From Vibrio gazogenes (lineage in GTDB: Bacteria > Pseudomonadota > Gammaproteobacteria > Enterobacterales > Vibrionaceae): a DNA stretch of 64,000 nucleotides. This document shows, one piece after another, positions 44,601 to 53,953 of this stretch. Location of the stretch: assembly GCF_002196515.1 (NCBI RefSeq), contig NZ_CP018836.1:806001-870000 (forward strand), in the 5' to 3' direction. The stretch's first letter is position 1. Every line of letters starts with the position of its first letter. Below the pieces are notes generated by a model. The model did no database searches and was not told the origin of the DNA. It saw only the letters and a list, made by a program, of their open reading frames with translations. Both the position numbers and the translations under genes were made by a program.

Positions 44601-45071
44601 CTAACCCTGACAGGTTTCACCATTTCCACTACGGCAATCCTGAGGCACTAAATAAGCCCAGGAAGTCACATATCCTGCAGCCACATATTCGTTAGTAATT
44701 AAACGCAGATATTCATTAATCTCTGCCAAACCCTGACAGCCCGGTTTAAAATGACTCAATGCCAGCAGTTGTTCCTGGGGGAATAAGGTATTTCCGGTAA
44801 AAGTAATATTGCGGACAGGGAAACACTGCTGCGCCTGAGCAGACGCCTGTGGTGCGGGCAGGGTTGGCAGCTCACTCAGTTGCTGAACAGATTGTTTTGA
44901 ATTTTCAACATCCTGCAGACGCTGGCGCTGCTCCTGCTCCTGCTCCTGCTCCTGCTCAATACTAGCCTGAGTCGCAGGGGAAACCGGGACAGCGCCGGTA
45001 TCACTGTAAGTATAAAAAGAAAGAAATAAAAATCCGGACAGCACAAAGCGCTGAAAATTACGTTTTCTCAT
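44601..45071 (-). pseudogene. cdiB: CdiB/ShlB-type two-partner secretion transporter, N-terminal fragment
   Basis: Signal peptide (RNFQRFVLSGFLFLSFYTYS), a Glu/Gln-rich stretch encoded by CTGCTC hexanucleotide repeats (about 44920-44958), then a POTRA_2 domain (CFPVRNITFTGNTLFPQEQL, LITNEYVAAGYVTSWAYLVPQD). The family continues for about 400 more residues (second POTRA and a beta-barrel); here it ends after one POTRA with CRSGNGETCQG. Outer-membrane exporter of CdiA when whole; not functional here. Confidence 0.8.
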
Positions 45072-45347
45072 TCAGGGAACAACCTAGCATTAATATCATC
45101 CCAGGAAAGGGATTTATTGTTTTTCTTAATTGGGGACGAATTTTAGGTTACAAAAACATCAACAGCAATAAAATTCTCAATTCTAATTCAAAATTTTATA
45201 AAAAAATGTTGAAAACTTATATTTTTTGCTTTCTCAAATATAAGATTTTAAGGAGACACACTTACTGTATAAAAGAGTTATGCGAATCAAGATTCATATT
45301 TGGTAATATAATATAAATCCATCAGGTCAGTTAAACATAAAATTACG
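45072..45347. other. AT-rich region upstream of the cdiB fragment
   Basis: No gene. By position it should contain the original cdiB promoter (minus strand); I cannot point to firm -35/-10 boxes. Contains an AGGAGACACAC near 45251 that resembles a decayed AGGACACAC motif. Confidence 0.35.
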
Positions 45348-45403
45348 AGGACACACGCCATAAGTAAATCCATTCCTTGAATGTGTGTGTCCTGCTTATT
45401 TTC
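45348..45403. repeat. AGGACACAC palindromic repeat
   Basis: Close to consensus: AGGACACACGCCATAAGTAA ... TGTGTGTCCTGCTTATT. Directly precedes the end of the colicin-D-type immunity gene. Confidence 0.7.
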
Positions 45404-45408
45404 TTATT

Positions 45409-45678
45409 CTATAGTTTAAATTTCTCGATAAGTTCAGCCACTTTAACCCGAAGCTGTTCCTCATCGAGTTCATATTCTTCACGATCAAATTTGGGATTAT
45501 ATAAATCGGTTATACAAAAAATACTTGAAAGACACTCGCTTAAACTGCTTTCATCCTCCTGCAGAAGATTACTATCGCGCTCGAATTTCCATAATTCCAT
45601 ATATGCGTTTGAAAACTCATCTGCCGTCAACCTCTCGGCAGAGAATGCTCTTGCTAATGCCAAAACTGTAATACTCAT
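45409..45678 (-). CDS. Colicin-D-type immunity protein
   Basis: 89 residues: AERLTADEFSNAYMELWKFE, then FDREEYELDEEQLRVKVAEL and IEKFKL at the C-terminus, close to the pattern of colicin D immunity (acidic helix bundle ending ...EKFKL) that covers the tRNase active site. ATG overlaps the toxin stop by 4 bp. Confidence 0.8.
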   Translation of the reverse strand: MSITVLALARAFSAERLTADEFSNAYMELWKFERDSNLLQEDESSLSECLSSIFCITDLYNPKFDREEYELDEEQLRVKVAELIEKFKL

Positions 45679-46280
45679 CGTAACAAACCATTATTCATGA
45701 AGTTTTCAAACTGCGGAGTACCTGGTGATAGCTTAAAGCCAGTAACAAAATCACCAACACTATCCAAAACAACCACATTATTTGTATTAGGATTAAAAAA
45801 TACCTTTGAATCATTCACAAAACCATACGTTCCTTTCTGTACAGTTGTAGCATCATCAAGGTGACTCGTAATTGCATTTTGAAATTCTGCAAGAGTCTGA
45901 GGGTTCTTTTTAGTCGTGTTAACTCCAAAGTCTGAAGCATGTTTGAATTTCTTAGCCAATTGCTTCTCGGTAAAGTTTGCTAAACTATCACGATTATCAC
46001 CAACTGTCTTCCCAATCCCCCCCTGCGCACTTGACTGCCCGGCAAATTCACCCTCAACAACCGCTGACCCATTGCCTCCGGTATATTTCGGTAATGACGT
46101 GTTATCAATCACCGGAAGCGCACCCTTGACTGTCTTTGTGACCTTGCCTATCGCTTCAACGGCTTTGGTCGCGGCCGCTTCTCCGCCCAGACCTAACACG
46201 ATATTGGTCAGCATCTCACCAACATGCTTCGCTCCCACCTGCTGAGCTTCTTCATTTTTGCCCATCATCCGCAGGGCCAC
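45675..46280 (-). CDS. Truncated CdiA segment with colicin-D-type tRNase toxin
   Basis: Pre-toxin from ALRMMGKNEEAQ, linker GQSSAQGGIGKTVGD, then KQLAKKFKHASDFGV, TKKNPQTLAEFQNAI, TVQKGTYGFVNDSKVFFNP, NVVVLDSVGDFVTGFKLSP: the colicin D catalytic domain, including the KFKHAxDFG active-site His segment. Colicin D cuts tRNA-Arg anticodon loops. 5' end fused to MNT-HEPN DNA, so it lacks the delivery parts. Confidence 0.85.
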   Translation of the reverse strand: MALRMMGKNEEAQQVGAKHVGEMLTNIVLGLGGEAAATKAVEAIGKVTKTVKGALPVIDNTSLPKYTGGNGSAVVEGEFAGQSSAQGGIGKTVGDNRDSLANFTEKQLAKKFKHASDFGVNTTKKNPQTLAEFQNAITSHLDDATTVQKGTYGFVNDSKVFFNPNTNNVVVLDSVGDFVTGFKLSPGTPQFENFMNNGLLR

Positions 46281-46807
46281 AGCAAGGGCATTATTTCTTC
46301 AAAGATATCCGCGAAGAAGGGATTGAACTGTTTGCCGCCACACCCAAACCATTGGCCGAGCCGGGGGATTTAACCGAAGCAGAAAAGCAAGAAATTGCCC
46401 GTAAGCATTATGAGCAGTGGTTTGAAAGTGCAGTTCAGTTTATTGCTTTACACCAAGTGACGATGCAAAACCATTGGTTGAAAAAAGCTGCGTTTTTACT
46501 CCATCAAGCAAGTGAACATTTATTCGCCTGTACCCTACTCACCTGCACCAATTATTTACCCAAGTCCCACAACATCGAAAAACTGGGCAAACTATGCGCC
46601 CAAATCGATGCTGAATTTGCAACCATTTTCCCACTCGACAACAAATTCCACCGCCGCTGCTTCCGCCGCCTGCAACGCGCCTATATCGAAGCCCGCTATT
46701 CGGAGCATTATGAGATTACCGTGGAAGAATTGGCATATCTGGAGGGTGAGGTGCAAAAGCTGAAAGGGTTGGTGGAACGGGTTTGTTTGGGGTGGATGCA
46801 GAGCTGA
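46281..46807 (+). pseudogene. MNT-HEPN 5'-truncated copy (version b)
   Basis: From codon ~118; patch ESAVQFIALHQ. Same joint as 29698 but with a different toxin on the left and a different patch on the right. Confidence 0.75.
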
Positions 46808-46830
46808 AACCTGACGTGGTCTCAGCTCTG
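46799..46830. terminator. CAGAGCTGA hairpin
   Basis: 9-bp stem CAGAGCTGA/TCAGCTCTG overlapping the MNT-HEPN stop; tail block follows to about 46910, then a partial AGGACAC palindrome (46936-46973). Confidence 0.6.
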
Positions 46831-46990
46831 CATCCACTTTGACGGCCAACTCACCCCATATCTGGATTTATAAACATGGGCGTGACACAGGATAATGAAC
46901 AGTCTCTCGAGAGCTAGCTTAGTTTTGACCTGCTCCCCTGAATTCATTCCTTGAGGTGCATATCTTGCTTATTCTTTCTCATATTATTTA

Positions 46991-47296
46991 TTAAATCTTA
47001 TAGCAATCAATAAGATAAACATCTTCTACATTACAATCTGGATAAACCCATTTGTTCCAATTGGCAATCAGCCATGCTTTATCTACTGATGTCTTTCCAG
47101 ATTCTGAAGGTAAAACAATAGAAATGAGACCAGCTTTATAACCTGAAGTCACCATTAGTCCCATCCCTCTAGTGTTATCCTGATGTTGTTCAAATACCAT
47201 AAAGTCTACGAACTTTTCATAAGGATGAGTAGCTGGAAACCTTAAAACGCTTCCCCTATAGATTTGTTCCGTTGGACTGTCTACTAGCTTAATCAT
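46991..47296 (-). CDS. Imm45-like immunity protein, orphan
   Basis: 101 residues: GSVLRFPATHPYEKFVDFMVFE, LMVTSGYKAGLISIVLPSES, WLIANWNKWVYPDCNVEDV. The RFP...DF, SGYKAGL and NWxxWxYP features match the Imm45 family. The toxin is absent: AATTCTTACAAGGACAC lies immediately upstream. Confidence 0.7.
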   Translation of the reverse strand: MIKLVDSPTEQIYRGSVLRFPATHPYEKFVDFMVFEQHQDNTRGMGLMVTSGYKAGLISIVLPSESGKTSVDKAWLIANWNKWVYPDCNVEDVYLIDCYKI

Positions 47297-47318
47297 TATT
47301 TTACCTTTAAATTCTTAC

Positions 47319-47434
47319 AAGGACACACACCTTAACAAACCACAAATTTTTTCTCATACATTACCCAACTCCTGTTGTAGCAAAAATGGTACAGTTTTAT
47401 GATCTAACTTCGGGCGAGTGTCCTCGCTATTTTT
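47319..47434. repeat. AGGACACAC element, long form
   Basis: Fourth long-form copy; right side runs into unrelated AT-rich DNA (47435-47558, no gene seen). Confidence 0.65.
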
Positions 47435-47558
47435 GAGTGATGAATAGTCTTAACTAAGGCCAGATCAATATAATAATGGGTTGACACCCAATGAGTCTAA
47501 ACCACTGTATTGGGAAAATTCTAAAACCGTGGCCAATTCTCGTTGACCACTACACCTG

Positions 47559-47816
47559 TCATGGCTTTTCTTTTAAAAGCTCAGAAAGTTCATTATCGAA
47601 ATAATAGAACTCCACCATCGGCATTTCATTTTTCAAGGTATCAAATAACTTCCAACCTTCATCATTAAATAAAATCGCTTCTTTTTTCGTCTTAAACCCA
47701 GAATCAATGGGATTATCGCGCACCAATGTAGCATCAAATTTATCTTCCCAAGCTGAAAGCCTATTTAGTAATTCCTTCGATAATGGCAATGTTTTGGGGT
47801 CAATGTTATACGGCAT
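47559..47816 (-). CDS. Immunity-type protein for the 47894 toxin fragment
   Basis: 85 residues (LNRLSAWEDKFDATLVRDNP, FYYFDNELSELLKEKP). 77 bp after the toxin stop, longer than the usual overlap, so pairing is less sure. Family not recognised. Confidence 0.45.
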   Translation of the reverse strand: MPYNIDPKTLPLSKELLNRLSAWEDKFDATLVRDNPIDSGFKTKKEAILFNDEGWKLFDTLKNEMPMVEFYYFDNELSELLKEKP

Positions 47817-47893
47817 ACCCTCCGATGGATTTACCTCCCATAAGCACTAACACTCATAATCTGCCATTAGCTTTATTTTTCTAGATATGGATG

Positions 47894-48440
47894 TCATTGC
47901 GGATTAGCCCCTACAATAAAACCGTTATTTCCGACAGTAATTGCCGTACGGTGCGTTTGACCATTAAATTGATATTCGTATATAGGACGACCAGTTCCTT
48001 CACCCTCTGCCACCAATGAAGAAGAACCAGCACTTACCAAACTACCACGATTCACACTCGGTATCTCGGCAGTCACCACCGGCAACTTGGACTTATCTGC
48101 AACGCCCGGTTTATATTCCAGTAACAGCGGACCGCTCTCCGTTGAAGAAGCTCCGGCCACTGAACCGCCAGAATTTCCCCGACAGATTATCGATGCCTTT
48201 TCCCGGTTCGCCTCATAGGCGTCATTATGTGTACCGGTACTTTGAGCATCATCCAGATAATGTTGGGTTTCATGGCCGATGGTGTTAGCAATATCTTCAA
48301 GATGATAATGTGTAGCATCATTAATGAGCACCTTCCCTGCCGCATATGCGCCTTTCGCGGACTGACCATTCGCTGTTTTGACCAGCGCTGTCATCGCTTA
48401 TACAGGGTTCAAATCAAACTGCTCAGCAATGGATGCTGAC
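47894..48440 (-). pseudogene. Collapsed CdiA segment with short toxin tail
   Basis: Homologous to the 12055/37067 backbone, but a TAA (48398-48400, in NPV*AMTAL for NPAQVMTAL) interrupts it, and an internal deletion fuses YEANRE to ASIICRGNSGGSV. The tail TGRPIYEYQFNGQTHRTAI, TVGNNGFIVGANPQ is only ~35 residues, too short for a catalytic domain. Confidence 0.6.
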
Positions 48441-48451
48441 ACTAGTACAGC

Positions 48452-48964
48452 CTATCCGTTTAAAGGTTGATCAGGAATACTAGCAGAAATAATGCTGACT
48501 CTTCCCGATTCTTTATCATAAGTCACACTTAAACGATACGGGACTTCTGCCAAATCATCCCAACGGTCAGATATCACTCTTACCCCATCTTTTGCTAAGC
48601 GCTGCCATGATTGCCTACCTAACTTATTCAATACATCGTCTCTTGTATCTAAAAATGACAAATTAAAAGGCAAATCTTCTTTATATTCTTTATAGTCATC
48701 TTTACCTTCTGAATGAAAAAACACACCAGAATAGAATAGCTCCCCCTCGCCAATAGCTACCCCACTATTTCCTAAAAAATAGGATTCATCTGTAAAAATC
48801 AGACAAAACCCATAATTAGGTCGCTCTATATATGCTCGATATTCATCATCTCCCAAAACCAACTCATTAGAAATAACAATATCTTTTTTTTCCAATTCTA
48901 CAGATAATGTAGTATCGCTTTTAGGCAGTCCCAGTAAAGATAATAAAGGATTTATATAAGACAT
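48452..48964 (-). CDS. Immunity-type protein, DUF6392/pyocin-immunity-like
   Basis: 170 residues: INPLLSLLGLPKSD, ERPNYGFCLIFTDESYFLG, VFFHSEGKDDYKEY, DRWDDLAEVPYRLSVTY, SIPDQPLNG. The pattern recalls immunity proteins of S-type pyocin nucleases (DUF6392), moderately sure. No toxin remains beyond scraps upstream. Confidence 0.55.
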   Translation of the reverse strand: MSYINPLLSLLGLPKSDTTLSVELEKKDIVISNELVLGDDEYRAYIERPNYGFCLIFTDESYFLGNSGVAIGEGELFYSGVFFHSEGKDDYKEYKEDLPFNLSFLDTRDDVLNKLGRQSWQRLAKDGVRVISDRWDDLAEVPYRLSVTYDKESGRVSIISASIPDQPLNG

Positions 48965-49156
48965 AATCTATTCATCCAGTTAATTTTTTAAGAAATCATC
49001 ATATTGTTCATTAGAAGCACATTTAATTCTACTACATGCATCTTCCAACAGTGAAAAATTTTCCGGTGACATTTTCTTCTATTTTTAACCATCAACATTG
49101 ATTGACTCTGACGGAGTGACCATATATGTCCCATTTATTTTTTCACTTGCTAAATT
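48965..49156 (-). pseudogene. Scraps of a toxin/immunity pair
   Basis: Two short minus-strand frames: KINGTYMVTPSESINVDG then stop (ends near 49087), and SPENFSLLEDACSRIKCASN... then stop (ends near 48980). Protein-like composition but no family. Confidence 0.35.
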
Positions 49157-49624
49157 CTATTTATTGTACTCAATTAATTTTCTCACTTCATGAAATAGAC
49201 TATCTATATCAACCACGTAATGACATTTACAATTTTCATCTGAACAAGAAACCTCATACTGATCATTGTTCAATGCAATAAATATATCAGGTATATCCTG
49301 CCCTCGAAATGCAAATCTAAGTGCATGTTGAGATCTAAACATATATAACTTATCCAGAACATCTGAATCATAGTCTAGTTTGTCGTATAAAAGGTTAATA
49401 CCTTCAGCAATGGAACAAGAATTTTCAATATCCAAAGGACATCTTGTATATCTTATAGCTTCCTCATTTTCTATAAACCAACTAAGTTGTTCTATATTTT
49501 CTAGAACCAATGAGACCAATTCAACTGTTTTACCAGCTATAACCAGTTTCATAATAAGATATTTTAATCGCCCTAATTCATCGATTTCATTCGCTGGTTT
49601 AATATCAATATTGAATTTATACAT
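49157..49624 (-). CDS. Immunity-type protein for the 49625 toxin
   Basis: 155 residues (MYKFNIDIKPANEIDELGRL..., VSCSDENCKCHYVVDIDSL). ATG abuts the toxin's TAA. Family not recognised. Confidence 0.6.
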   Translation of the reverse strand: MYKFNIDIKPANEIDELGRLKYLIMKLVIAGKTVELVSLVLENIEQLSWFIENEEAIRYTRCPLDIENSCSIAEGINLLYDKLDYDSDVLDKLYMFRSQHALRFAFRGQDIPDIFIALNNDQYEVSCSDENCKCHYVVDIDSLFHEVRKLIEYNK

Positions 49625-50878
49625 TTATTTTCCTTTTATTAATTTTTTATATTCTGCATTTGAAAACTCTCCGCTATCTCTTAATTCTTTTAACACTGAC
49701 GGAGGAGCTTCTGTTCCTTTAATTGGATAACCATGCCACCCACCTTGATTATCTGCTTGGAATTCATAAAGCTTACCGTCATAATAGCCATATCGCTGTT
49801 TGCCACCTTGAATTGAGTTGTTTAAGACATCTTGAGCTATGTTATCATCAAGATCCATTTCAGTTCCCCAACCACCTTTTCGATGCTTATCTGTAGGAGC
49901 ATACTTTACTTCATCCCCACTACTATTCTCCACCGTAACAACCAACGGAACATCCACACCATGATCTGCCGGGGTTTCCGTCGTCCACATTCCCTGATCT
50001 TTGTCTGCTACTGTCACCGATGATGCGTCAATGCTTTCTCCGACAGGATTGGTCAAAACTGTGGATGTCCCTTCCACAATTTCACTACCGCTCGGCATCG
50101 GAATCGTTTCCGCAATCTCTTTATTCTGGGCGCTCATCGTGTGTGCTCGCGCAACAACTTCCGCACTAACCTGTTGCATCAGGTTATCCATCTCGACCCA
50201 ATCGCCCGTTTCAGTACTCGAATCTCTGTATTCCTGCATCTGAAGATAGGCTTTGGCCGCAATATCAAGCTCTTCATCTGTGTACTGAGCATCCGGCTCA
50301 AAGAAATTTAAAATACCGTTGCCGACTTCTTTCGCTCCCGCCATTGCATCCGTTAACGCTTGTTGGGTAACTTGTTGCATTTTAGGATCAGCAATTGCAG
50401 CCGCAGTAATAGAAGTGATTGCTACTGCAGCGGGTATCACTAACGGTATTAAATTGTCGCCCTGACTCTTATCTAATCGCTTATACGCCTGATTGTTACC
50501 GACCACGGTACTTCCTGTATTACCCACATGGCTATTACGACTCGCCATGCTGCCGTTCCCAGTCACACCCAGTGCTGTGTCTGTATAGTCCGTGAAGTCT
50601 TCTCCGATATTGTTTGCATAGATTTCCCGATCCTGCTCAGAATATCGATTCACATCTCCTGTTTTATCATCAACCGCATGACTCATCTCATGTCCGGCAA
50701 TGAGAACTAACTCTTCGGTATTATTGGCATTCTGATCATTGATATAAGATTTTTGGGTCTCTTCTGAATGGAAACCTTTGCGAGCATCATCGTCTTTCGC
50801 AATAATCTTGTTCTCATATCCTGCAGGGTCATAACCCAATGCCTGCATAGCCGAATAAGTCAGATGCTGAATTTGCAA
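49625..50878 (-). CDS. Orphan CdiA segment, toxin of unknown type
   Basis: Backbone almost identical to 18820-20034 (with GHEMSHAVDD), diverging after SEIVEG. Toxin: YAPTDKHRKGGWGTEMDLDD, LNNSIQGGKQRYGYYDGKLY, GGWHGYPIKG, EYKKLIKGK. The GGKQRYG and GGWHGYP phrases are conserved-looking; possibly a small RNase, but I do not know the family. 5' joint identical to that at 20034. Confidence 0.6.
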   Translation of the reverse strand: MQIQHLTYSAMQALGYDPAGYENKIIAKDDDARKGFHSEETQKSYINDQNANNTEELVLIAGHEMSHAVDDKTGDVNRYSEQDREIYANNIGEDFTDYTDTALGVTGNGSMASRNSHVGNTGSTVVGNNQAYKRLDKSQGDNLIPLVIPAAVAITSITAAAIADPKMQQVTQQALTDAMAGAKEVGNGILNFFEPDAQYTDEELDIAAKAYLQMQEYRDSSTETGDWVEMDNLMQQVSAEVVARAHTMSAQNKEIAETIPMPSGSEIVEGTSTVLTNPVGESIDASSVTVADKDQGMWTTETPADHGVDVPLVVTVENSSGDEVKYAPTDKHRKGGWGTEMDLDDNIAQDVLNNSIQGGKQRYGYYDGKLYEFQADNQGGWHGYPIKGTEAPPSVLKELRDSGEFSNAEYKKLIKGK

Positions 50879-51050
50879 CCATTTTCCCGCTCGACAACAA
50901 ATTCCACCGCCGCTGCTTCCGTCGCCTGCAACGCGCCTATATCGAAGCCCGCTATTCGGAGCATTATGAGATTACCGTGGAAGAATTGGCATATCTGGAG
51001 AGTGAGGTGCAAAAGCTGAAAGGATTGGTGGAACGGGTCTGTTTGGGGTA
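50866..51050 (+). pseudogene. MNT-HEPN 3' fragment (codon ~230 on)
   Basis: AEFATIFPL... to VCLG then a premature TAG (GGGGTAGG for GGGGCGG). Confidence 0.75.
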
Positions 51051-51064
51051 GGTTGGGTGAAGGG

Positions 51065-51086
51065 GCTGGAACCTGATGGTTCCAGC
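51065..51086. terminator. GCTGGAACC hairpin
   Basis: Third copy of this stem-loop; the run from here to the lipoprotein copies 42697-43150 almost base for base. Confidence 0.6.
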
Positions 51087-51112
51087 TTGGGATATCATTG
51101 AATTGCTACCGT

Positions 51113-51669
51113 TTACTTGCCCAATCCAGCGAGTTCTTTAATCATCAGTTGAGAGGCTAAATCGACATCCTTAGGCTCATCTTTCTCATCCCATAAGAAA
51201 GATAAAATTTTAAAGTCAACTGCTGCTTCTTCGAAATAAGCATATTTGGTTGTATAGTGACTCATACCAAAATCTGCTAATTTTTTCCATTCTGAGATAC
51301 AACAACATGATGAGAAATCTCTGGTTTTCTTAAAGCTTTTCCACCAATATTAAATGTCCGCTTATAATCAATGGTAATATCAACTGTAGGTGATTCCTGA
51401 TTTTCTGATGCTGCCAGTATTCCCTGCTCTTGCATATATTTTTGGATATCATCGAAAAATTCCTGATTCAAGACTTCTTCTGAAGCAAAAGTCGTATCCC
51501 CCTCAATCGCACCATTTCCTAAAGTTAAATTAACTTTGACAGTTCCCAGCTTATATTTGGTAACACCTTTTGTGATTGGTACGGGATCGACATAATATTT
51601 ATATCCCGGACCACTGGAACAGCCAAATAAAAACAACATACCGATACAAATTAATAAATTACGTAGCAT
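51113..51669 (-). pseudogene. Lipoprotein, copy 2, frameshifted
   Basis: Lipoprotein signal FLFGCSS and first ~25 residues differ from copy 1, the rest is nearly identical. One base is lost in a T run near 51286 (TTTTTTCC for TTTTTTTCC), so the frame ends at SQNGKN instead of reading KKLADFGMSHY. Confidence 0.75.
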
Positions 51670-52060
51670 ATTCTTAACACCTATTTATGATTTATTTACT
51701 TTTTAATAAAAATATCTGCTTATACGAACATCATTCATCACTTAATTTCAAAAATAAAATCTTGGTACCAAAGTTCCTGTTTTTTCTCAAAACATGACTG
51801 AATGCTTTTACTATCTGAGCATAATAAATTACACACTCATAACCATAAGAAAGAGGACAACTAAAGCTGCCGGAGACTACCCAACCGTGAAAGCCGACTC
51901 ACCCCATATCTGGATGTATAAACATGGGCGTGACACAGAATAATGAACAGTCTCTCTGTTCGAGTTATAGCTTCTGTTGGGGTGGCAGCATCATTTTCAT
52001 GGGATGTAGCATGATCTTGTTCCTATCGAAAATCAAGCATCTTCAATGAACACTGGTATA
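51670..52060. other. Spacer with tail block
   Basis: No gene seen. A tail-block copy (CACCCCATATCTGG...GGGCGTGACACAG) lies at 51900-51955 without a preceding MNT-HEPN end, another sign of a deleted copy. Confidence 0.4.
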
Positions 52061-52492
52061 TCACACCAGATCGCCTCCAGAATTAATATATTGCTCCAGC
52101 GCTTCATCTCCTTCAAACTCATACTCTATGGTAAACGGTTCGACTTCAACCCGAGAGGATTTGTAACCACCTCTTAAAAAAAGTATATATTTATTTAGAA
52201 TATCAACAAATTGACTTTTTGTTATAAATACCTTATGTGTGTCATTATATTCACATTCAATATATATGACATCTTGTATTATCATGACAGAATGTGAATT
52301 TCCAGTTCCCTGATAACCAGATTTTCTTTTCCCAGCCTCAACTTCCGACAAGACGTTTAACCACTCTTCGACATCTCTTTGGCTATACTGAATATCATTC
52401 CCTAACCAATTTGCTACCGTTTTAGCACCTATAGTATCGCCCACAGGTACTAGATAATCATTCGGTCTTATAAAAGAAACATTACCTTTCAT
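52061..52492 (-). CDS. Immunity-type protein for second EndoU toxin
   Basis: 143 residues (NVSFIRPNDYLVPVGDTIGA, DVEEWLNVLSEVEAGKRKSG). No similarity by eye to the immunity protein of the first EndoU module (3717), so the two systems need not cross-protect. Starts 2 bp after the toxin stop. Confidence 0.6.
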   Translation of the reverse strand: MKGNVSFIRPNDYLVPVGDTIGAKTVANWLGNDIQYSQRDVEEWLNVLSEVEAGKRKSGYQGTGNSHSVMIIQDVIYIECEYNDTHKVFITKSQFVDILNKYILFLRGGYKSSRVEVEPFTIEYEFEGDEALEQYINSGGDLV

Positions 52493-52494
52493 TT

Positions 52495-53325
52495 TTATTC
52501 CTTACTATAGACAGGCCACGCTGTAGATGCACTGCCATCCGGCACTTTATAATACCCTCTAATGGTTACTCCGCTTGGAGACTTACCTTCCCACATATCA
52601 CCGCCTATAGGCTTGGAGTTATAAAATGCTTCTTGTATCTCGATTTTAACTTGCCGTTTCGACCAATTTTCTGGATAGAAAGTTGAAGGTGCTGTTTTAT
52701 CAACCCATCCACCTGTATCTGGGTCATGTACTTGAATTTTAGCTTTCATAACACCATTGGCATCACTTTCCCCTATTATTTCTGTAACTCTAACATTTGA
52801 TGAACGTAGATAATGCCCACCAACAGCCCGCTTCCCTACCACAACTCCAGACTTCACTACTGGTTTAACTTCACCATCAATTATATGTTCTAAACCAATA
52901 CTAGCTATATGTTTAGATTGATTAGATGCCTGTTGTACTAACTCAAGGGGTGTCAGACTCGGTTGGCTCGTATCACTCTCAGTCAATTTCGTCCCCGTAG
53001 TCTCCCCACTATTCGCCACTTTCTGTGCAGTTGCGGCCTCGGTTTTTGCAACCTTCTCAATCACCCCCTGCGCACTTGACTGCCCGGCAAATTCACCCTC
53101 AACAACCGCTGACCCATTGCCTCCGGTATATTTCGGTAATGACGTGTTATCAATCACCGGAAGCGCACCCTTGACTGTCTTTGTGACCTTGCCTATCGCT
53201 TCAACGGCTTTGGTCGCGGCCGCTTCTCCGCCCAGACCTAACGCGATATTGGTCAGCATCTCACCAACATGCTTCGCTCCCACCTGCTGAGCTTCTTCAT
53301 TTTTGCCCATCATCCGCAGGGCCAC
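52495..53325 (-). CDS. Truncated CdiA segment with EndoU nuclease toxin (second type)
   Basis: Pre-toxin from ALRMMGKNEEAQ; toxin with GLEHIIDGEVKP, AVGGHYLRSSNVRVTEIIG, TFYPENWSKRQVKIEIQEAF, GKSPSGVTIRGYY, STAWPVY. Same order of landmarks as the EndoU toxin at 4142 but clearly diverged. Fused at the 5' side to MNT-HEPN DNA. Confidence 0.75.
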   Translation of the reverse strand: MALRMMGKNEEAQQVGAKHVGEMLTNIALGLGGEAAATKAVEAIGKVTKTVKGALPVIDNTSLPKYTGGNGSAVVEGEFAGQSSAQGVIEKVAKTEAATAQKVANSGETTGTKLTESDTSQPSLTPLELVQQASNQSKHIASIGLEHIIDGEVKPVVKSGVVVGKRAVGGHYLRSSNVRVTEIIGESDANGVMKAKIQVHDPDTGGWVDKTAPSTFYPENWSKRQVKIEIQEAFYNSKPIGGDMWEGKSPSGVTIRGYYKVPDGSASTAWPVYSKE

Positions 53326-53852
53326 AGCAAGGGCATTATTTCTTCAAAGATATCCGCGAAGAAGGGATTGAACTGTTTGCCGCCACACCCAAACCATTGG
53401 CCGAGCCGGTGGATTTAACCGAAGCAGAAAAGCAGGAAATTGCCCGTAAGCATTATGAGCAGTGGTTTGAAAGTGCAGTTCAGTTTATTGCTTTACACCA
53501 AGTGACGATGCAAAACCATTGGTTGAAAAAAGCTGCGTTTTTACTCCATCAAGCAAGTGAACATTTATTCGCCTGTACCCTACTCACCTGCACCAATTAT
53601 TTACCCAAGTCCCACAATATCGAAAAACTGGGCAAACTATGCGCCCAAATCGATGCTGAATTTGCGACGATTTTCCCGCTCGACAACAAATTCCACCGCC
53701 GCTGCTTCCGTCGCCTGCAACGCGCCTATATCGAAGCCCGCTATTCGGAGCATTATGAGATTACCGTGGAAGAATTGGCATATCTGGAGGGTGAGGTGCA
53801 AAAGCTGAAAGGGTTGGTGGAACGGGTTTGTTTGGGGTGGATGCAGAGCTGA
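53326..53852 (+). pseudogene. MNT-HEPN 5'-truncated copy (version b)
   Basis: From codon ~118, patch ESAVQFIALHQ, PVDLTEAEK for PGDLTEAEK. Ends in GWMQS with the CAGAGCTGA hairpin and tail block (to about 53955). Confidence 0.75.
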
Positions 53853-53953
53853 AACCTGACGTGGTCTCAGCTTTGCATCCACTTTGAAGGATGGCTCACC
53901 CCATATCTGGATTTATAAACATGGGCGTGATACCAGAATAATGAACAGTCTCT

